Source: Citrobacter telavivensis (lineage in GTDB: Bacteria > Pseudomonadota > Gammaproteobacteria > Enterobacterales > Enterobacteriaceae). From it: a DNA stretch of 64,000 nt. The notes beneath the pieces were generated by a model. The model was not told the origin of the DNA. It searched no databases and saw only the letters and a program-made list of their open reading frames with translations. Location: contig CP045205.1 of the NCBI GenBank assembly GCA_009363175.1, positions 1,922,001 to 1,986,000 on the forward strand, read 5' to 3'. The stretch's first letter is position 1. Every line of letters begins with the position of its first letter. Position numbers and translations under genes: made by a program. Below are positions 9,711 to 19,009 of the stretch, in pieces.

Positions 9711-9773
9711 ACCAGATTGACACTTTTTGTTGCTAATGCTCATCTTATTTTAAAAAAATGTTACCTTCGTCCA

Positions 9774-9802
9774 TATGCAATAGCCGGGATGCTCTTTATA
9801 AT
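9774..9802 (+). promoter_or_regulatory. Predicted sigma70 promoter of ndk
   Basis: A perfect TATAAT -10 box lies at 9797-9802, with a weak -35 (TATGCA, 9774-9779) 17 bases upstream. The predicted start would give a leader of about 35 bases before the ndk ATG. Confidence 0.55.
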
Positions 9803-9845
9803 CCGCGCCAGGTAAAACACAACAGAACATCTTTCAGAGGTAATC

Positions 9846-10277
9846 ATGGCTATTGAACGTACTTTTTCCATCATCAAGCCAAACGCGGTGGCAAAAAACG
9901 TTATTGGTAATATCTTTGCGCGCTTTGAAGCTGCAGGGTTTAAAATTGTCGGCACCAAAATGCTGCACCTGAGCGTTGAGCAGGCGCGCGGCTTCTATGC
10001 TGAGCATGACGGCAAGCCGTTCTTCGACGGCCTGGTTGAGTTCATGACCTCGGGTCCTATCGTGGTGTCCGTGCTGGAAAGCGAAAACGCGGTACAGCGT
10101 CACCGCGATCTGCTGGGCGCAACCAACCCGGCTAACGCCCTGGCGGGTACGCTGCGTGCTGACTACGCTGACAGCTTCACCGAAAACGGTACTCACGGTT
10201 CTGATTCCGTGGAATCCGCCCAGCGTGAAATCGCCTACTTCTTTGGCGAAGGCGAAGTGTGCGCTCGCACGCGCTAA
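9846..10277 (+). CDS. ndk: Nucleoside diphosphate kinase
   Basis: A 143-residue NDK, the same length as E. coli. It moves the gamma phosphate of ATP to NDPs through a phosphohistidine and balances NTP and dNTP pools. The active-site motif NGTHGSD gives His117, and Lys11 (IIKPNAV) binds the phosphates. An AGAGG ribosome-binding site precedes the ATG. It stands alone, with its own promoter upstream and a terminator before rlmN. Confidence 0.98.
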   Translation: MAIERTFSIIKPNAVAKNVIGNIFARFEAAGFKIVGTKMLHLSVEQARGFYAEHDGKPFFDGLVEFMTSGPIVVSVLESENAVQRHRDLLGATNPANALAGTLRADYADSFTENGTHGSDSVESAQREIAYFFGEGEVCARTR

Positions 10278-10400
10278 TTCCCTTCATCCGGGAATTCGTC
10301 AGTGTGCCACCTTCCCGCGACGCGAAATATTCGGGAATAATTTTTCGATAAATGCCGCGTGCAAACGTGGCATCCTTGCGCCAGACTTTGTACAATGCAA

Positions 10401-10440
10401 CGCCCCGGATGAGCCACTGCTTACCGGGGCGTTTCTTTTC
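10401..10440 (+). terminator. Intrinsic terminator in the ndk-rlmN gap
   Basis: The stem CGCCCCGG / CCGGGGCG is followed by TTTCTTTT. A smaller hairpin (TGCCGCGT / ACGTGGCA) lies near 10352-10371. Together they fill most of the gap and should separate ndk transcription from rlmN. Confidence 0.75.
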
Positions 10441-10486
10441 AACCTCCCATGGGCCATAACGTGTAACAACGAGGCCGGAAAAAATT

Positions 10487-11653
10487 ATGTCTGAATTAGT
10501 TAACACTTCTGAAATTATCACGCCTGCGGTTCCTGCAAAAAATGGCAAAATCAACCTGTTGGATCTGAACCGTCAGCAGATGCGCGAATTCTTTAAAGAG
10601 ATGGGCGAGAAGCCGTTTCGCGCCGACCAGGTGATGAAATGGATGTACCACTATTGCAGCGACAACTTTGATGATATGACCGACATCAACAAAGTGCTGC
10701 GTAACAAGCTCAAAGAGGTGGCGGAAATCCGCGCACCGGAAGTGGTTGAAGAACAGCGCTCCTCGGATGGCACCATCAAATGGGCGATTGCCGTGGGCGA
10801 TCAGCGCGTTGAAACGGTGTATATCCCGGAAGATGACCGTGCCACGCTGTGCGTCTCTTCGCAGGTAGGGTGTGCGCTGGAGTGTAAATTCTGTTCAACC
10901 GCACAGCAGGGGTTTAACCGTAACCTGCGCGTTTCTGAAATTATCGGTCAGGTCTGGCGTGCGGCGAAAATTGTCGGCGCGGCGAAAATCACCGGTCAGC
11001 GTCCGATCACCAACGTGGTGATGATGGGGATGGGTGAACCGCTGCTTAACCTGACTAACGTCGTGCCGGCCATGGAAATCATGCTTGATGATTTCGGCTT
11101 CGGTCTGTCCAAGCGTCGCGTTACGCTGTCGACCTCCGGCGTGGTGCCTGCGCTCGACAAATTAGGTGACATGATTGACGTCGCGCTGGCTATCTCGCTG
11201 CATGCGCCAAATGACGAAATTCGTGACGAAATTGTGCCCATCAACAAAAAGTACAATATCGAAACCTTCCTGGGCGCGGTTCGCCGCTATCTGGAGAAAT
11301 CCAATGCCAACCAGGGACGTGTCACGATTGAATACGTCATGCTTGATCACGTTAACGACGGCACAGAACATGCGCATCAGTTGGCGGAGTTATTGAAGGA
11401 TACGCCTTGTAAGATAAACCTCATCCCATGGAACCCGTTCCCGGGAGCGCCATATGGACGTAGCTCTAATAGCCGCATTGACCGTTTCTCTAAAGTGTTG
11501 ATGAGCTATGGTTTTACCACTATTGTGCGTAAAACGCGGGGTGATGACATCGACGCCGCCTGTGGGCAACTGGCGGGGGATGTGATCGACCGTACAAAAC
11601 GTACGCTGCGTAAGCGTATGCAGGGTGAGGCTATCGACGTTAAAACTGTCTGA
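10487..11653 (+). CDS. rlmN: Dual-specificity 23S rRNA/tRNA adenine C2-methyltransferase
   Basis: A 388-residue radical SAM enzyme that methylates C2 of A2503 in 23S rRNA and A37 in some tRNAs. The [4Fe-4S] motif CxxxCxxC is at Cys129, Cys133 and Cys136 (CALECKFCS). The methyl-carrying and resolving cysteines that E. coli has at 118 and 355 fall here at about 122 and 359. The four extra residues compared with E. coli lie in the variable N-terminal tail (before NGKINLLDL). It is cytosolic and lies upstream of rodZ-ispG-hisS as in E. coli. Confidence 0.97.
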   Translation: MSELVNTSEIITPAVPAKNGKINLLDLNRQQMREFFKEMGEKPFRADQVMKWMYHYCSDNFDDMTDINKVLRNKLKEVAEIRAPEVVEEQRSSDGTIKWAIAVGDQRVETVYIPEDDRATLCVSSQVGCALECKFCSTAQQGFNRNLRVSEIIGQVWRAAKIVGAAKITGQRPITNVVMMGMGEPLLNLTNVVPAMEIMLDDFGFGLSKRRVTLSTSGVVPALDKLGDMIDVALAISLHAPNDEIRDEIVPINKKYNIETFLGAVRRYLEKSNANQGRVTIEYVMLDHVNDGTEHAHQLAELLKDTPCKINLIPWNPFPGAPYGRSSNSRIDRFSKVLMSYGFTTIVRKTRGDDIDAACGQLAGDVIDRTKRTLRKRMQGEAIDVKTV

Positions 11654-11660
11654 TGCAGAA

Positions 11661-11693
11661 CGTGCTACAGCCTGATTTTTGTGCTGTGGCACA
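11661..11693. other. Hairpin after rlmN and the rlmN-rodZ gap
   Basis: Between rlmN and rodZ are 287 bases without a credible gene. The first part forms an imperfect hairpin (GTGCTACAGC / GCTGTGGCAC), possibly the rlmN mRNA 3' end. The open frame at 11653-11850 lacks a ribosome-binding site and family features. The rest carries the rodZ promoter and leader. Confidence 0.4.
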
Positions 11694-11814
11694 GTGTAAT
11701 TTGCATGAGGGTCAGAGTCGTACTTGTCCGGTCAATAATAACGGTGCGTTTTTGTCGACTTTAGGGCAGTATGTACGGCGCGACAATAGTTTAGCCCTCA
11801 GGCTTAAGCTGTTT

Positions 11815-11844
11815 TTGTTAAGAGTCAGCAGACGGGTTTATACT
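11815..11844 (+). promoter_or_regulatory. Predicted promoter upstream of rodZ
   Basis: TTGTTA (11815-11820) and TATACT (11839-11844) are separated by 18 bases and would drive rodZ and the following genes with a leader of about 90 bases. Confidence 0.5.
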
Positions 11845-11940
11845 GTTTGACTCAGGTTGACTGACCAGATTCTCGCGGCGTGGGTGGGCATTATGACTCG
11901 CCGGCGCCTGAACCTTAATTTTCACCAGCAGCTGTAGCGA

Positions 11941-12933
11941 ATGAATACTGAAGCCACTCACGACCAACATGAAGCACAATCCACCGGCGTTCGTCTACGC
12001 AATGCCCGTGAACAACTCGGACTCAGCCAGCAGGCTGTCGCTGAGCGACTTTGCCTGAAGGTATCCACCGTACGCGACATTGAAGACGATAAGGCACCTG
12101 CCGATTTGGCTTCAACGTTCCTGCGTGGGTACATCCGCTCTTATGCGCGTCTGGTCCATATTCCTGAAGAAGAACTGCTACCGGCTCTGGAGAAGCAGGC
12201 ACCGGTTCGAACAGCGAAAGTTGCACCGATGCAGAGCTTCTCACTAGGCAAACGCCGTAAAAAGCGCGATGGCTGGTTGATGACGTTTACCTGGCTGGTG
12301 CTGTTTGTGGTGGTCGGTCTGACGGGCGCATGGTGGTGGCAAAACCACAAAGCGCAGCAGGAAGAGATCTCCACAATGGCCGATCAATCCTCTGCTGAGC
12401 TGAACGCCAACAGCGAAAACACGCAAAGCGTGCCGCTGGATACCAGCGCAACGGCAAGCCAGGACAACACGCCGGCGTCCACCGGTCCGGCGGAGACGGC
12501 ACAAACGCCTGCGCCGACGGCGGCGCCTGCGATTGACCCGCAGCAGAACGCCGTGGTCGCCCCATCTCAGGCCAACGTTGACACCGCAACAGCCACCCCT
12601 GCTACACCGGCAACGCCGGACGGCGCGGCCCCGTTGCCAACCAATCAGGCGGGCGTGGAAGCGGCTGCCGATCCGAACGCACTGGTAATGAATTTTACCG
12701 CCGACTGCTGGCTGGAAGTGAGCGATGCAACGGGCAAAAAGCTGTTCAGCGGAATGCAGCGCAAAGATGGTAATTTAAACCTGACCGGTCAGGCGCCTTA
12801 TAAGCTTAAAATTGGCGCGCCGGCTGCGGTGCAGATCCAGTATCAAGGAAAACCTGTCGATCTGAGCCGTTTTATCAGAACTAACCAGGTTGCGCGTCTG
12901 ACCCTAAATGCCGAACAATCACCGGCGCAGTAA
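11941..12933 (+). CDS. rodZ: Cytoskeletal protein RodZ
   Basis: A 330-residue inner-membrane protein (E. coli 337) that links MreB to the cell-wall elongation machinery. Residues about 20-85 form a Cro/C1-type helix-turn-helix domain that binds MreB. A basic stretch (KRRKKRDGW) precedes one membrane span (about residues 115-135). A Pro/Thr/Ala-rich periplasmic linker (about 150-240) leads to a C-terminal DUF4115 beta domain. The length difference from E. coli lies in the low-complexity linker. ispG follows 26 bases downstream, so they are probably co-transcribed. Confidence 0.95.
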   Translation: MNTEATHDQHEAQSTGVRLRNAREQLGLSQQAVAERLCLKVSTVRDIEDDKAPADLASTFLRGYIRSYARLVHIPEEELLPALEKQAPVRTAKVAPMQSFSLGKRRKKRDGWLMTFTWLVLFVVVGLTGAWWWQNHKAQQEEISTMADQSSAELNANSENTQSVPLDTSATASQDNTPASTGPAETAQTPAPTAAPAIDPQQNAVVAPSQANVDTATATPATPATPDGAAPLPTNQAGVEAAADPNALVMNFTADCWLEVSDATGKKLFSGMQRKDGNLNLTGQAPYKLKIGAPAAVQIQYQGKPVDLSRFIRTNQVARLTLNAEQSPAQ

Positions 12934-12959
12934 TAGACGGGTAACGCGGGAGATTTTTC

Positions 12960-14078
12960 ATGCATAACCAGGCTCCAATTCAACGTAGAAAATCAACGCG
13001 TATTTACGTTGGGAATGTGCCGATTGGCGATGGTGCTCCCATCGCCGTACAGTCGATGACCAACACGCGGACCACGGATGTGGAAGCAACGGTTAATCAG
13101 ATCAAAGCGCTGGAACGTGTGGGCGCTGATATTGTTCGTGTCTCCGTCCCCACGATGGATGCCGCAGAAGCCTTCAAACTGATCAAGCAACAGGTTTCGG
13201 TTCCGCTGGTCGCCGACATTCACTTCGACTACCGTATTGCGCTTAAAGTGGCGGAGTACGGCGTTGATTGCCTGCGTATTAACCCTGGCAATATCGGTAA
13301 CGAAGAGCGTATCCGCATGGTAGTGGATTGCGCCCGTGACAAAAACATCCCGATTCGCATTGGTGTTAACGCCGGATCGCTGGAAAAAGATCTACAGGAA
13401 AAGTACGGCGAACCGACGCCGCAGGCTTTGCTGGAATCGGCAATGCGCCATGTGGATCATCTCGATCGTCTGAATTTTGATCAGTTCAAGGTCAGTGTAA
13501 AAGCATCTGATGTTTTCCTCGCCGTTGAATCCTATCGCCTGCTGGCAAAGCAAATCGATCAACCGCTGCATTTAGGGATCACCGAAGCCGGTGGTGCGCG
13601 TAGCGGTGCGGTGAAATCGGCGATCGGTCTTGGCCTGCTGTTGTCTGAAGGGATTGGCGATACATTGCGAGTTTCGCTGGCAGCCGATCCGGTGGAAGAG
13701 ATCAAAGTTGGCTTCGATATCCTGAAGTCTCTGCGCATCCGCGCTCGCGGGATCAACTTCATCGCCTGTCCGACCTGTTCGCGCCAGGAGTTTGACGTGA
13801 TCGGTACGGTTAACGCGCTGGAGCAGCGTCTGGAAGACATCATTACGCCAATGGATGTCTCCATCATCGGCTGCGTGGTTAACGGGCCGGGTGAAGCGCT
13901 GGTGTCCACGCTGGGTGTGACCGGCGGCAACAAGAAAAGTGGTCTCTATGAAGATGGCGTTCGCAAAGATCGTCTGGATAATAGCGATATGATTGACCAG
14001 CTTGAAGCCCGCATTCGTGCCAAAGCGACGATGCTCGACGAAGCACAGCGTATTAACGTGCAGCAGGTTGAAAAATAA
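12960..14078 (+). CDS. ispG: 4-hydroxy-3-methylbut-2-enyl diphosphate synthase
   Basis: A 372-residue [4Fe-4S] enzyme of the MEP isoprenoid pathway that converts MEcPP to HMBPP. Cluster ligands are in ACPTCSR (two Cys near 270 and 273) and GCVVNGPGE (Cys near 305). The length equals E. coli IspG. GGGAGA precedes the ATG. It is essential in bacteria using only this pathway. Confidence 0.98.
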   Translation: MHNQAPIQRRKSTRIYVGNVPIGDGAPIAVQSMTNTRTTDVEATVNQIKALERVGADIVRVSVPTMDAAEAFKLIKQQVSVPLVADIHFDYRIALKVAEYGVDCLRINPGNIGNEERIRMVVDCARDKNIPIRIGVNAGSLEKDLQEKYGEPTPQALLESAMRHVDHLDRLNFDQFKVSVKASDVFLAVESYRLLAKQIDQPLHLGITEAGGARSGAVKSAIGLGLLLSEGIGDTLRVSLAADPVEEIKVGFDILKSLRIRARGINFIACPTCSRQEFDVIGTVNALEQRLEDIITPMDVSIIGCVVNGPGEALVSTLGVTGGNKKSGLYEDGVRKDRLDNSDMIDQLEARIRAKATMLDEAQRINVQQVEK

Positions 14079-14115
14079 TAACGTGATGGGAAGCGGCGTG
14101 CTTCCCGTGTATGAT

Positions 14116-14168
14116 TGAACCCGCATGGCTCCCGTATCGCTCGGGGAAGCGCTGAGGGTTCATTTTTA
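14116..14168 (+). promoter_or_regulatory. Leader hairpin with U tail before hisS
   Basis: The arms TGAACCC and GGGTTCA enclose a further structured loop and are followed by TTTTTATA. A smaller hairpin (GGGAAGC / GCTTCCC, 14088-14106) lies just before. The structure could terminate ispG transcription or attenuate entry into hisS, whose start codon is 20 bases further on. Confidence 0.5.
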
Positions 14169-14188
14169 TATTCAGAAAGAGAATAAAC

Positions 14189-15463
14189 GTGGCAAAAAAC
14201 ATTCAAGCCATTCGCGGCATGAACGATTATCTGCCTGGCGAAACCGCCATCTGGCAGCGCATTGAAGGCACACTCAAAAACGTGCTCGGCAGCTACGGTT
14301 ACAGTGAAATCCGCTTGCCGATTGTAGAGCAGACCCCGTTATTCAAACGCGCGATCGGCGAAGTGACCGACGTGGTTGAAAAAGAGATGTACACCTTTGA
14401 GGACCGCAATGGCGATAGCCTGACGCTGCGTCCGGAAGGGACGGCGGGCTGTGTACGCGCCGGCATCGAACATGGTCTCCTGTACAATCAGGAACAGCGT
14501 CTGTGGTACATCGGGCCGATGTTCCGCCACGAGCGTCCGCAGAAAGGGCGCTATCGTCAGTTCCATCAGTTGGGCGCCGAAGTTTTTGGTCTGCAAGGAC
14601 CGGACATTGATGCCGAACTGATCATGTTAACCGCGCGCTGGTGGCGTGAACTGGGTATCGCTGAGCATGTCAATCTGGAACTGAACTCCATTGGTTCTCA
14701 GGACGCACGTGCAAACTATCGCGATGCGCTGGTGGCGTTCCTGGAACAGCACATTGAGAAACTGGACGAAGATTGCAAACGTCGCATGTACTCCAATCCA
14801 CTGCGCGTCCTGGATTCAAAAAATCCGGACGTTCAGGCGCTGCTCAACGATGCTCCTCAGCTTGGCGACTATCTGGATGACGATTCCCGCGAGCACTTTG
14901 CGGGTCTGTGCAAACTACTGGAAGCCGCAGGCATTGCCTACACCGTCAACCAGCGTCTGGTGCGCGGCCTCGACTACTACAACCGCACCGTATTCGAGTG
15001 GGTCACCAACAGTCTGGGGTCTCAAGGTACGGTCTGTGCGGGCGGTCGTTATGACGGACTGGTAGAGCAACTCGGTGGTCGCGCGACCCCGGGGGTAGGC
15101 TTTGCAATGGGTCTGGAGCGACTTGTTTTACTGGTTCAGGCAGTTAATCCGGAATTTAAAGCCGATTCTGTTGTCGATATATACCTGGTCGCTTCAGGCG
15201 CGGATACGCAGTCTGCGGCAATGACACTGGCTGAGCGCGTGCGTGATGAAATCCCGGGCGTGAAGCTGATGACAAACCACGGCGGCGGCAACTTTAAGAA
15301 ACAGTTTGCCCGAGCTGACAAATGGGGCGCCCGCGTTGCTCTGGTGCTTGGCGAGTCCGAAATGGCTGCCGGCACCGTTGTAGTGAAGGATTTGCGCTCC
15401 GGTGAGCAAACTGAGGTGGCACAGGACAGCGTTGCCGCCCATTTGCGCACGTTAATGGCTTAA
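14189..15463 (+). CDS. hisS: Histidyl-tRNA synthetase
   Basis: A 424-residue class II aminoacyl-tRNA synthetase, the E. coli length, that charges tRNA-His. Motif 2 is seen in RLWYIGPMFRHERPQKGRYR, the histidine A motif in RGLDYYNRTVFEW, motif 3 in GVGFAMGLERL, and a C-terminal anticodon-binding domain follows. The start codon is GTG with AAAGAGAA upstream. yfgM begins 13 bases after the stop, so hisS, yfgM and bamB form a transcription unit. Confidence 0.98.
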   Translation: MAKNIQAIRGMNDYLPGETAIWQRIEGTLKNVLGSYGYSEIRLPIVEQTPLFKRAIGEVTDVVEKEMYTFEDRNGDSLTLRPEGTAGCVRAGIEHGLLYNQEQRLWYIGPMFRHERPQKGRYRQFHQLGAEVFGLQGPDIDAELIMLTARWWRELGIAEHVNLELNSIGSQDARANYRDALVAFLEQHIEKLDEDCKRRMYSNPLRVLDSKNPDVQALLNDAPQLGDYLDDDSREHFAGLCKLLEAAGIAYTVNQRLVRGLDYYNRTVFEWVTNSLGSQGTVCAGGRYDGLVEQLGGRATPGVGFAMGLERLVLLVQAVNPEFKADSVVDIYLVASGADTQSAAMTLAERVRDEIPGVKLMTNHGGGNFKKQFARADKWGARVALVLGESEMAAGTVVVKDLRSGEQTEVAQDSVAAHLRTLMA

Positions 15464-15476
15464 GGAGAAGGACTGC

Positions 15477-16097
15477 GTGGAAATTTACGAGAACGAAAAC
15501 GACCAGGTCGATGCGATTAAACGCTTCTTTGCCGAAAACGGCAAAGCCCTGGCTGTTGGGGTTATTTTAGGTGTTGGAGCGCTGGTTGGCTGGCGCTACT
15601 GGAACAGTCATCAGACTGAGTCCGCACGCTCTACTTCTCTGTCATATCAAACTGTAGTGAGTTCGCTCAGTGCGGGTAAAGCAGAAGACCTGTCTGCAGC
15701 GGAGAAATTTGCCGCAGACAACAAGAACGCCTACGGCGCGTTAGCGTCGATGGAACTGGCGCAGCAGTTTGTCGATCAGAATCAACTTGAGAAAGCCGCA
15801 GCCCAGCTTCAGCAGGGACTGGCCGCCACGAGTGATGAGAATCTTAACGCGGTGATCACGCTGCGTCTTGCTCGCGTTCAGGTTCAACTCAAGCAGGCGG
15901 ACACGGCGCTAAAAACCCTTGATAGCGTGAAGGGTGAAGGATGGGCAGCAATTGTTGCCGATCTGCGCGGCGAAGCGCTGCTGAGCAAAGGTGATAAACA
16001 AGGTGCGCGTAGTGCATGGGAAGCGGGCGTGAAAAGTAATGCCTCCCCGGCACTGAGCGAAATGATGCAGATGAAAATCAATAATTTGTCCATCTGA
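15477..16097 (+). CDS. yfgM: Periplasmic chaperone/SecYEG ancillary protein YfgM
   Basis: A 206-residue protein with an N-terminal cytosolic tail, one membrane span (about residues 23-40, ALAVGVILGVGALVGW) and a periplasmic TPR-like domain rich in Ala/Leu helices. E. coli YfgM of equal length associates with PpiD and the SecYEG translocon and affects the Rcs response. The start is GTG with AAGGAGAAGG at good spacing. bamB starts ten bases after the stop, which fits a shared job in envelope protein biogenesis. Confidence 0.94.
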   Translation: MEIYENENDQVDAIKRFFAENGKALAVGVILGVGALVGWRYWNSHQTESARSTSLSYQTVVSSLSAGKAEDLSAAEKFAADNKNAYGALASMELAQQFVDQNQLEKAAAQLQQGLAATSDENLNAVITLRLARVQVQLKQADTALKTLDSVKGEGWAAIVADLRGEALLSKGDKQGARSAWEAGVKSNASPALSEMMQMKINNLSI

Positions 16098-16107
16098 GAG
16101 GGACCCG

Positions 16108-17286
16108 ATGCAATTGCGTAAATTACTTCTGCCAGGGCTGCTTTCCGTTACCCTGTTGAGCGGCTGTTCACTGTTTAGTGGCGAAGAAGACGTTGTAAAA
16201 ATGTCCCCATTACCGGTGGTTGAAAATCAGTTTACCCCGTCTACGGTCTGGAGCACTTCTGTAGGCAACGGTATCGGTGATTTCTATTCCAACCTCCACC
16301 CGGCGTATGCCGATAACGTGGTCTACGCTGCCGATCGGGCTGGCGTGGTGAAAGCGTTGAATGCTGATGACGGTAAAGAAGTTTGGTCGGTTAACCTGGG
16401 CGAGAAAGATGGCTGGTTCTCACGCTCGTCGGCGCAGTTGTCTGGCGGCGTAACGATTGCTGGCGGTCACGTTTATCTTGGCAGCGAAAAAGCGCAGGTT
16501 TACGCGCTGAACGCGGCGGACGGTACGGTTGCGTGGCAAACCAAAGTGGCGGGCGAAGCGCTCTCTCGTCCGGTAGTCAGCGACGGAATGGTGCTGATTC
16601 ATACCAGCAACGGTCAGTTGCAGGCCCTGAATGAAGCCGACGGCGCCATTAAGTGGACCGTGAACCTGGATATGCCGTCTCTGTCGCTGCGTGGCGAATC
16701 TGCGCCGGCAACCGCCTTTGGTGCAGCCATCGTCGGTGGTGATAATGGTCGCGTAAGTGCCGTGCTGATGCAGCAAGGCCAGATGATTTGGCAGCAGCGT
16801 ATTTCTCAGGCTACCGGCTCTACCGAGATCGACCGTCTGAGCGATGTGGATACCACGCCGGTTATCGTCAATGGCGTCGTTTACGCCCTGGCTTATAATG
16901 GTAACCTGACCGCGCTGGATCTGCGCAGTGGCCAGATCATGTGGAAACGTGAACTGGGCTCGGTGAATGACTTTATCGTCGACGGCAACCGTATCTACCT
17001 GGTGGATCAGAATGACCGCGTACTGGCGCTGACTACCGATGGCGGCGTAACGCTGTGGACGCAGAGCGATCTGCTGCACCGTCTGCTGACTTCCCCGGCG
17101 TTGTATAATGGCAACCTGGTGGTAGGGGATAGCGAAGGTTACCTGCACTGGCTTAATGTCGAAGACGGCCGTTTTGTGGCTCAGCAGAAAGTAGACAGCT
17201 CTGGCTTCCTGACCGAACCGGTCTCTGCCGATGGCAAACTGCTGATCCAGGCCAAAGACGGTACCGTGTACTCTATTACACGTTAA
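16108..17286 (+). CDS. bamB: Outer-membrane assembly lipoprotein BamB
   Basis: A 392-residue lipoprotein (lipobox LLSGC, Cys20) with an eight-bladed PQQ-like beta-propeller; the repeated blade signatures (GxVxALNAxDGxxxW) are visible along the chain. It belongs to the BAM complex with BamA, C, D and E. BamC is also encoded in this window. The length matches E. coli BamB. Confidence 0.97.
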   Translation: MQLRKLLLPGLLSVTLLSGCSLFSGEEDVVKMSPLPVVENQFTPSTVWSTSVGNGIGDFYSNLHPAYADNVVYAADRAGVVKALNADDGKEVWSVNLGEKDGWFSRSSAQLSGGVTIAGGHVYLGSEKAQVYALNAADGTVAWQTKVAGEALSRPVVSDGMVLIHTSNGQLQALNEADGAIKWTVNLDMPSLSLRGESAPATAFGAAIVGGDNGRVSAVLMQQGQMIWQQRISQATGSTEIDRLSDVDTTPVIVNGVVYALAYNGNLTALDLRSGQIMWKRELGSVNDFIVDGNRIYLVDQNDRVLALTTDGGVTLWTQSDLLHRLLTSPALYNGNLVVGDSEGYLHWLNVEDGRFVAQQKVDSSGFLTEPVSADGKLLIQAKDGTVYSITR

Positions 17287-17306
17287 TCGTCCTGGTCGTA
17301 CGCTTT

Positions 17307-17337
17307 AAAAAACGGCTCCTGGTGCAGGGGCCGTTTT
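17307..17337 (+). terminator. Intrinsic terminator after bamB
   Basis: The stem AAAACGGCTCCT / AGGGGCCGTTTT is followed by CCTGTTTTT. It ends the hisS-yfgM-bamB unit before der. Confidence 0.75.
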
Positions 17338-17404
17338 CCTGTTTTTAACAACAGCGCAAAAATGGCGGCTGTTGTCTGATGATTTTTAAAATGAGGCTTT
17401 AAAC

Positions 17405-18877
17405 ATGGTACCTGTGGTCGCGCTTGTCGGGCGCCCTAACGTCGGAAAATCCACGTTATTTAACCGTCTAACTCGCACCCGAGATGCGCTGGTTGCGGAT
17501 TTCCCGGGTCTGACTCGTGACCGTAAGTACGGTCGTGCGGAGATTGAAGGTCGTGAGTTTATCTGTATCGATACCGGTGGTATTGATGGCACTGAAGATG
17601 GCGTAGAAACGCGTATGGCGGAGCAGTCGCTGCTGGCGATTGAAGAGGCGGATGTAGTGCTGTTCATGGTTGATGCGCGTGCTGGCCTGATGCCAGCCGA
17701 TGAAGCTATCGCCCAGCATTTACGCTCCCGTGAAAAACCGACGTTCCTGGTCGCCAACAAAACGGACGGACTCGATCCGGATCAGGCCATCGTTGATTTC
17801 TACTCGCTGGGTCTGGGTGAAATTCACCCGATCGCCGCGTCTCATGGTCGTGGCGTGCTCAGTTTGCTGGAACACGTTCTGCTGCCGTGGATGGATGATG
17901 CCGCGCCGCAGGAAGAGGTGGATGAAGACGCCGAATACTGGGCGCAGTTCGAAGCCGACGAGAACGGTGAAGAAGAGCCGGAAGATGACTTCAATCCGCA
18001 GGACCTGCCGATCAAACTGGCGATTGTCGGTCGCCCGAACGTCGGTAAGTCCACACTGACTAACCGTATTCTGGGTGAAGACCGCGTGGTGGTTTACGAC
18101 ATGCCAGGGACTACCCGTGACAGTATTTATATCCCGATGGAACGTGATGAGCGCGAGTATGTGCTGATCGATACCGCCGGGGTGCGTAAGCGTGGCAAGA
18201 TCACCGATGCGGTGGAAAAGTTCTCGGTTATCAAAACATTACAGGCAATTGAAGACGCTAACGTGGTGATGCTGGTGATTGATGCTCGTGAGGGTATTTC
18301 TGACCAGGATCTGTCTCTGCTGGGCTTCATCCTCAATAGTGGGCGCTCACTTGTTATCGTGGTGAATAAGTGGGACGGACTGACTCAGGAAGTGAAAGAG
18401 CAGGTGAAAGAGACGCTGGACTACCGTCTGGGCTTTATCGACTTCGCGCGCGTGCACTTTATCTCTGCGCTGCACGGCAGCGGTGTCGGTAACCTGTTTG
18501 AATCCGTCCGTGAAGCGTATGACAGCTCCACCCGCCGCGTCAGTACGGCGATGCTGACCCGTATCATGACGATGGCGGCTGAAGATCACCAGCCACCGCT
18601 GGTCCGTGGCCGTCGCGTGAAGCTGAAATATGCCCATGCGGGGGGATATAATCCACCGATCGTGGTGATTCACGGTAACCAGGTCAAAGACCTGCCGGAT
18701 TCCTATAAGCGCTACCTGATGAACTACTTCCGTAAATCGCTGGAAGTGATGGGGACGCCGATTCGCATTCAGTTTAAAGAGGGTGAGAACCCGTACGCCA
18801 ATAAGCGCAATACGCTGACTCCAACCCAGATGCGTAAGCGTAAGCGTCTGATTAAGCACATCAAGAAAAGTAAGTAA
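17405..18877 (+). CDS. der: Ribosome assembly GTPase Der (EngA)
   Basis: A 490-residue essential GTPase with two tandem G domains, each with its own P loop (GRPNVGKST at 9-17 and 209-217), an acidic linker (about 168-200) and a C-terminal KH-like domain ending in a basic tail. It acts in 50S subunit maturation. The length equals E. coli Der. Confidence 0.98.
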   Translation: MVPVVALVGRPNVGKSTLFNRLTRTRDALVADFPGLTRDRKYGRAEIEGREFICIDTGGIDGTEDGVETRMAEQSLLAIEEADVVLFMVDARAGLMPADEAIAQHLRSREKPTFLVANKTDGLDPDQAIVDFYSLGLGEIHPIAASHGRGVLSLLEHVLLPWMDDAAPQEEVDEDAEYWAQFEADENGEEEPEDDFNPQDLPIKLAIVGRPNVGKSTLTNRILGEDRVVVYDMPGTTRDSIYIPMERDEREYVLIDTAGVRKRGKITDAVEKFSVIKTLQAIEDANVVMLVIDAREGISDQDLSLLGFILNSGRSLVIVVNKWDGLTQEVKEQVKETLDYRLGFIDFARVHFISALHGSGVGNLFESVREAYDSSTRRVSTAMLTRIMTMAAEDHQPPLVRGRRVKLKYAHAGGYNPPIVVIHGNQVKDLPDSYKRYLMNYFRKSLEVMGTPIRIQFKEGENPYANKRNTLTPTQMRKRKRLIKHIKKSK

Positions 18878-18881
18878 TAAC

Positions 18882-18932
18882 TTACCTGCCAGGCAGGTAA
18901 CCCCCAAAAAGCCCGCACCCGTCGGGCTTTTT
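18882..18932 (+). terminator. Palindrome plus intrinsic terminator after der
   Basis: A 19-base near-perfect palindrome (TTACCTGCC-A-GGCAGGTAA, 18882-18900) is followed by a classical terminator, AAAAAGCCCGC / GTCGGGCTTTTT (18906-18932). Confidence 0.85.
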
Positions 18933-19009
18933 GGTATCTTTCCGTCTACCGTTTATATTCTGGTAACGTTACTCAGGCGCACGGAAGTCCGTCTTTAGAA
19001 GATCGCCTG

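Noticed and set aside
11653..11850. 65-codon frame between rlmN and rodZ
   Set aside because: It overlaps the rlmN stop region and a hairpin, lacks a ribosome-binding site and resembles no family.
16420..17148. 242-codon frame opposite bamB
   Set aside because: It lies wholly inside bamB on the other strand, with compositional bias only.
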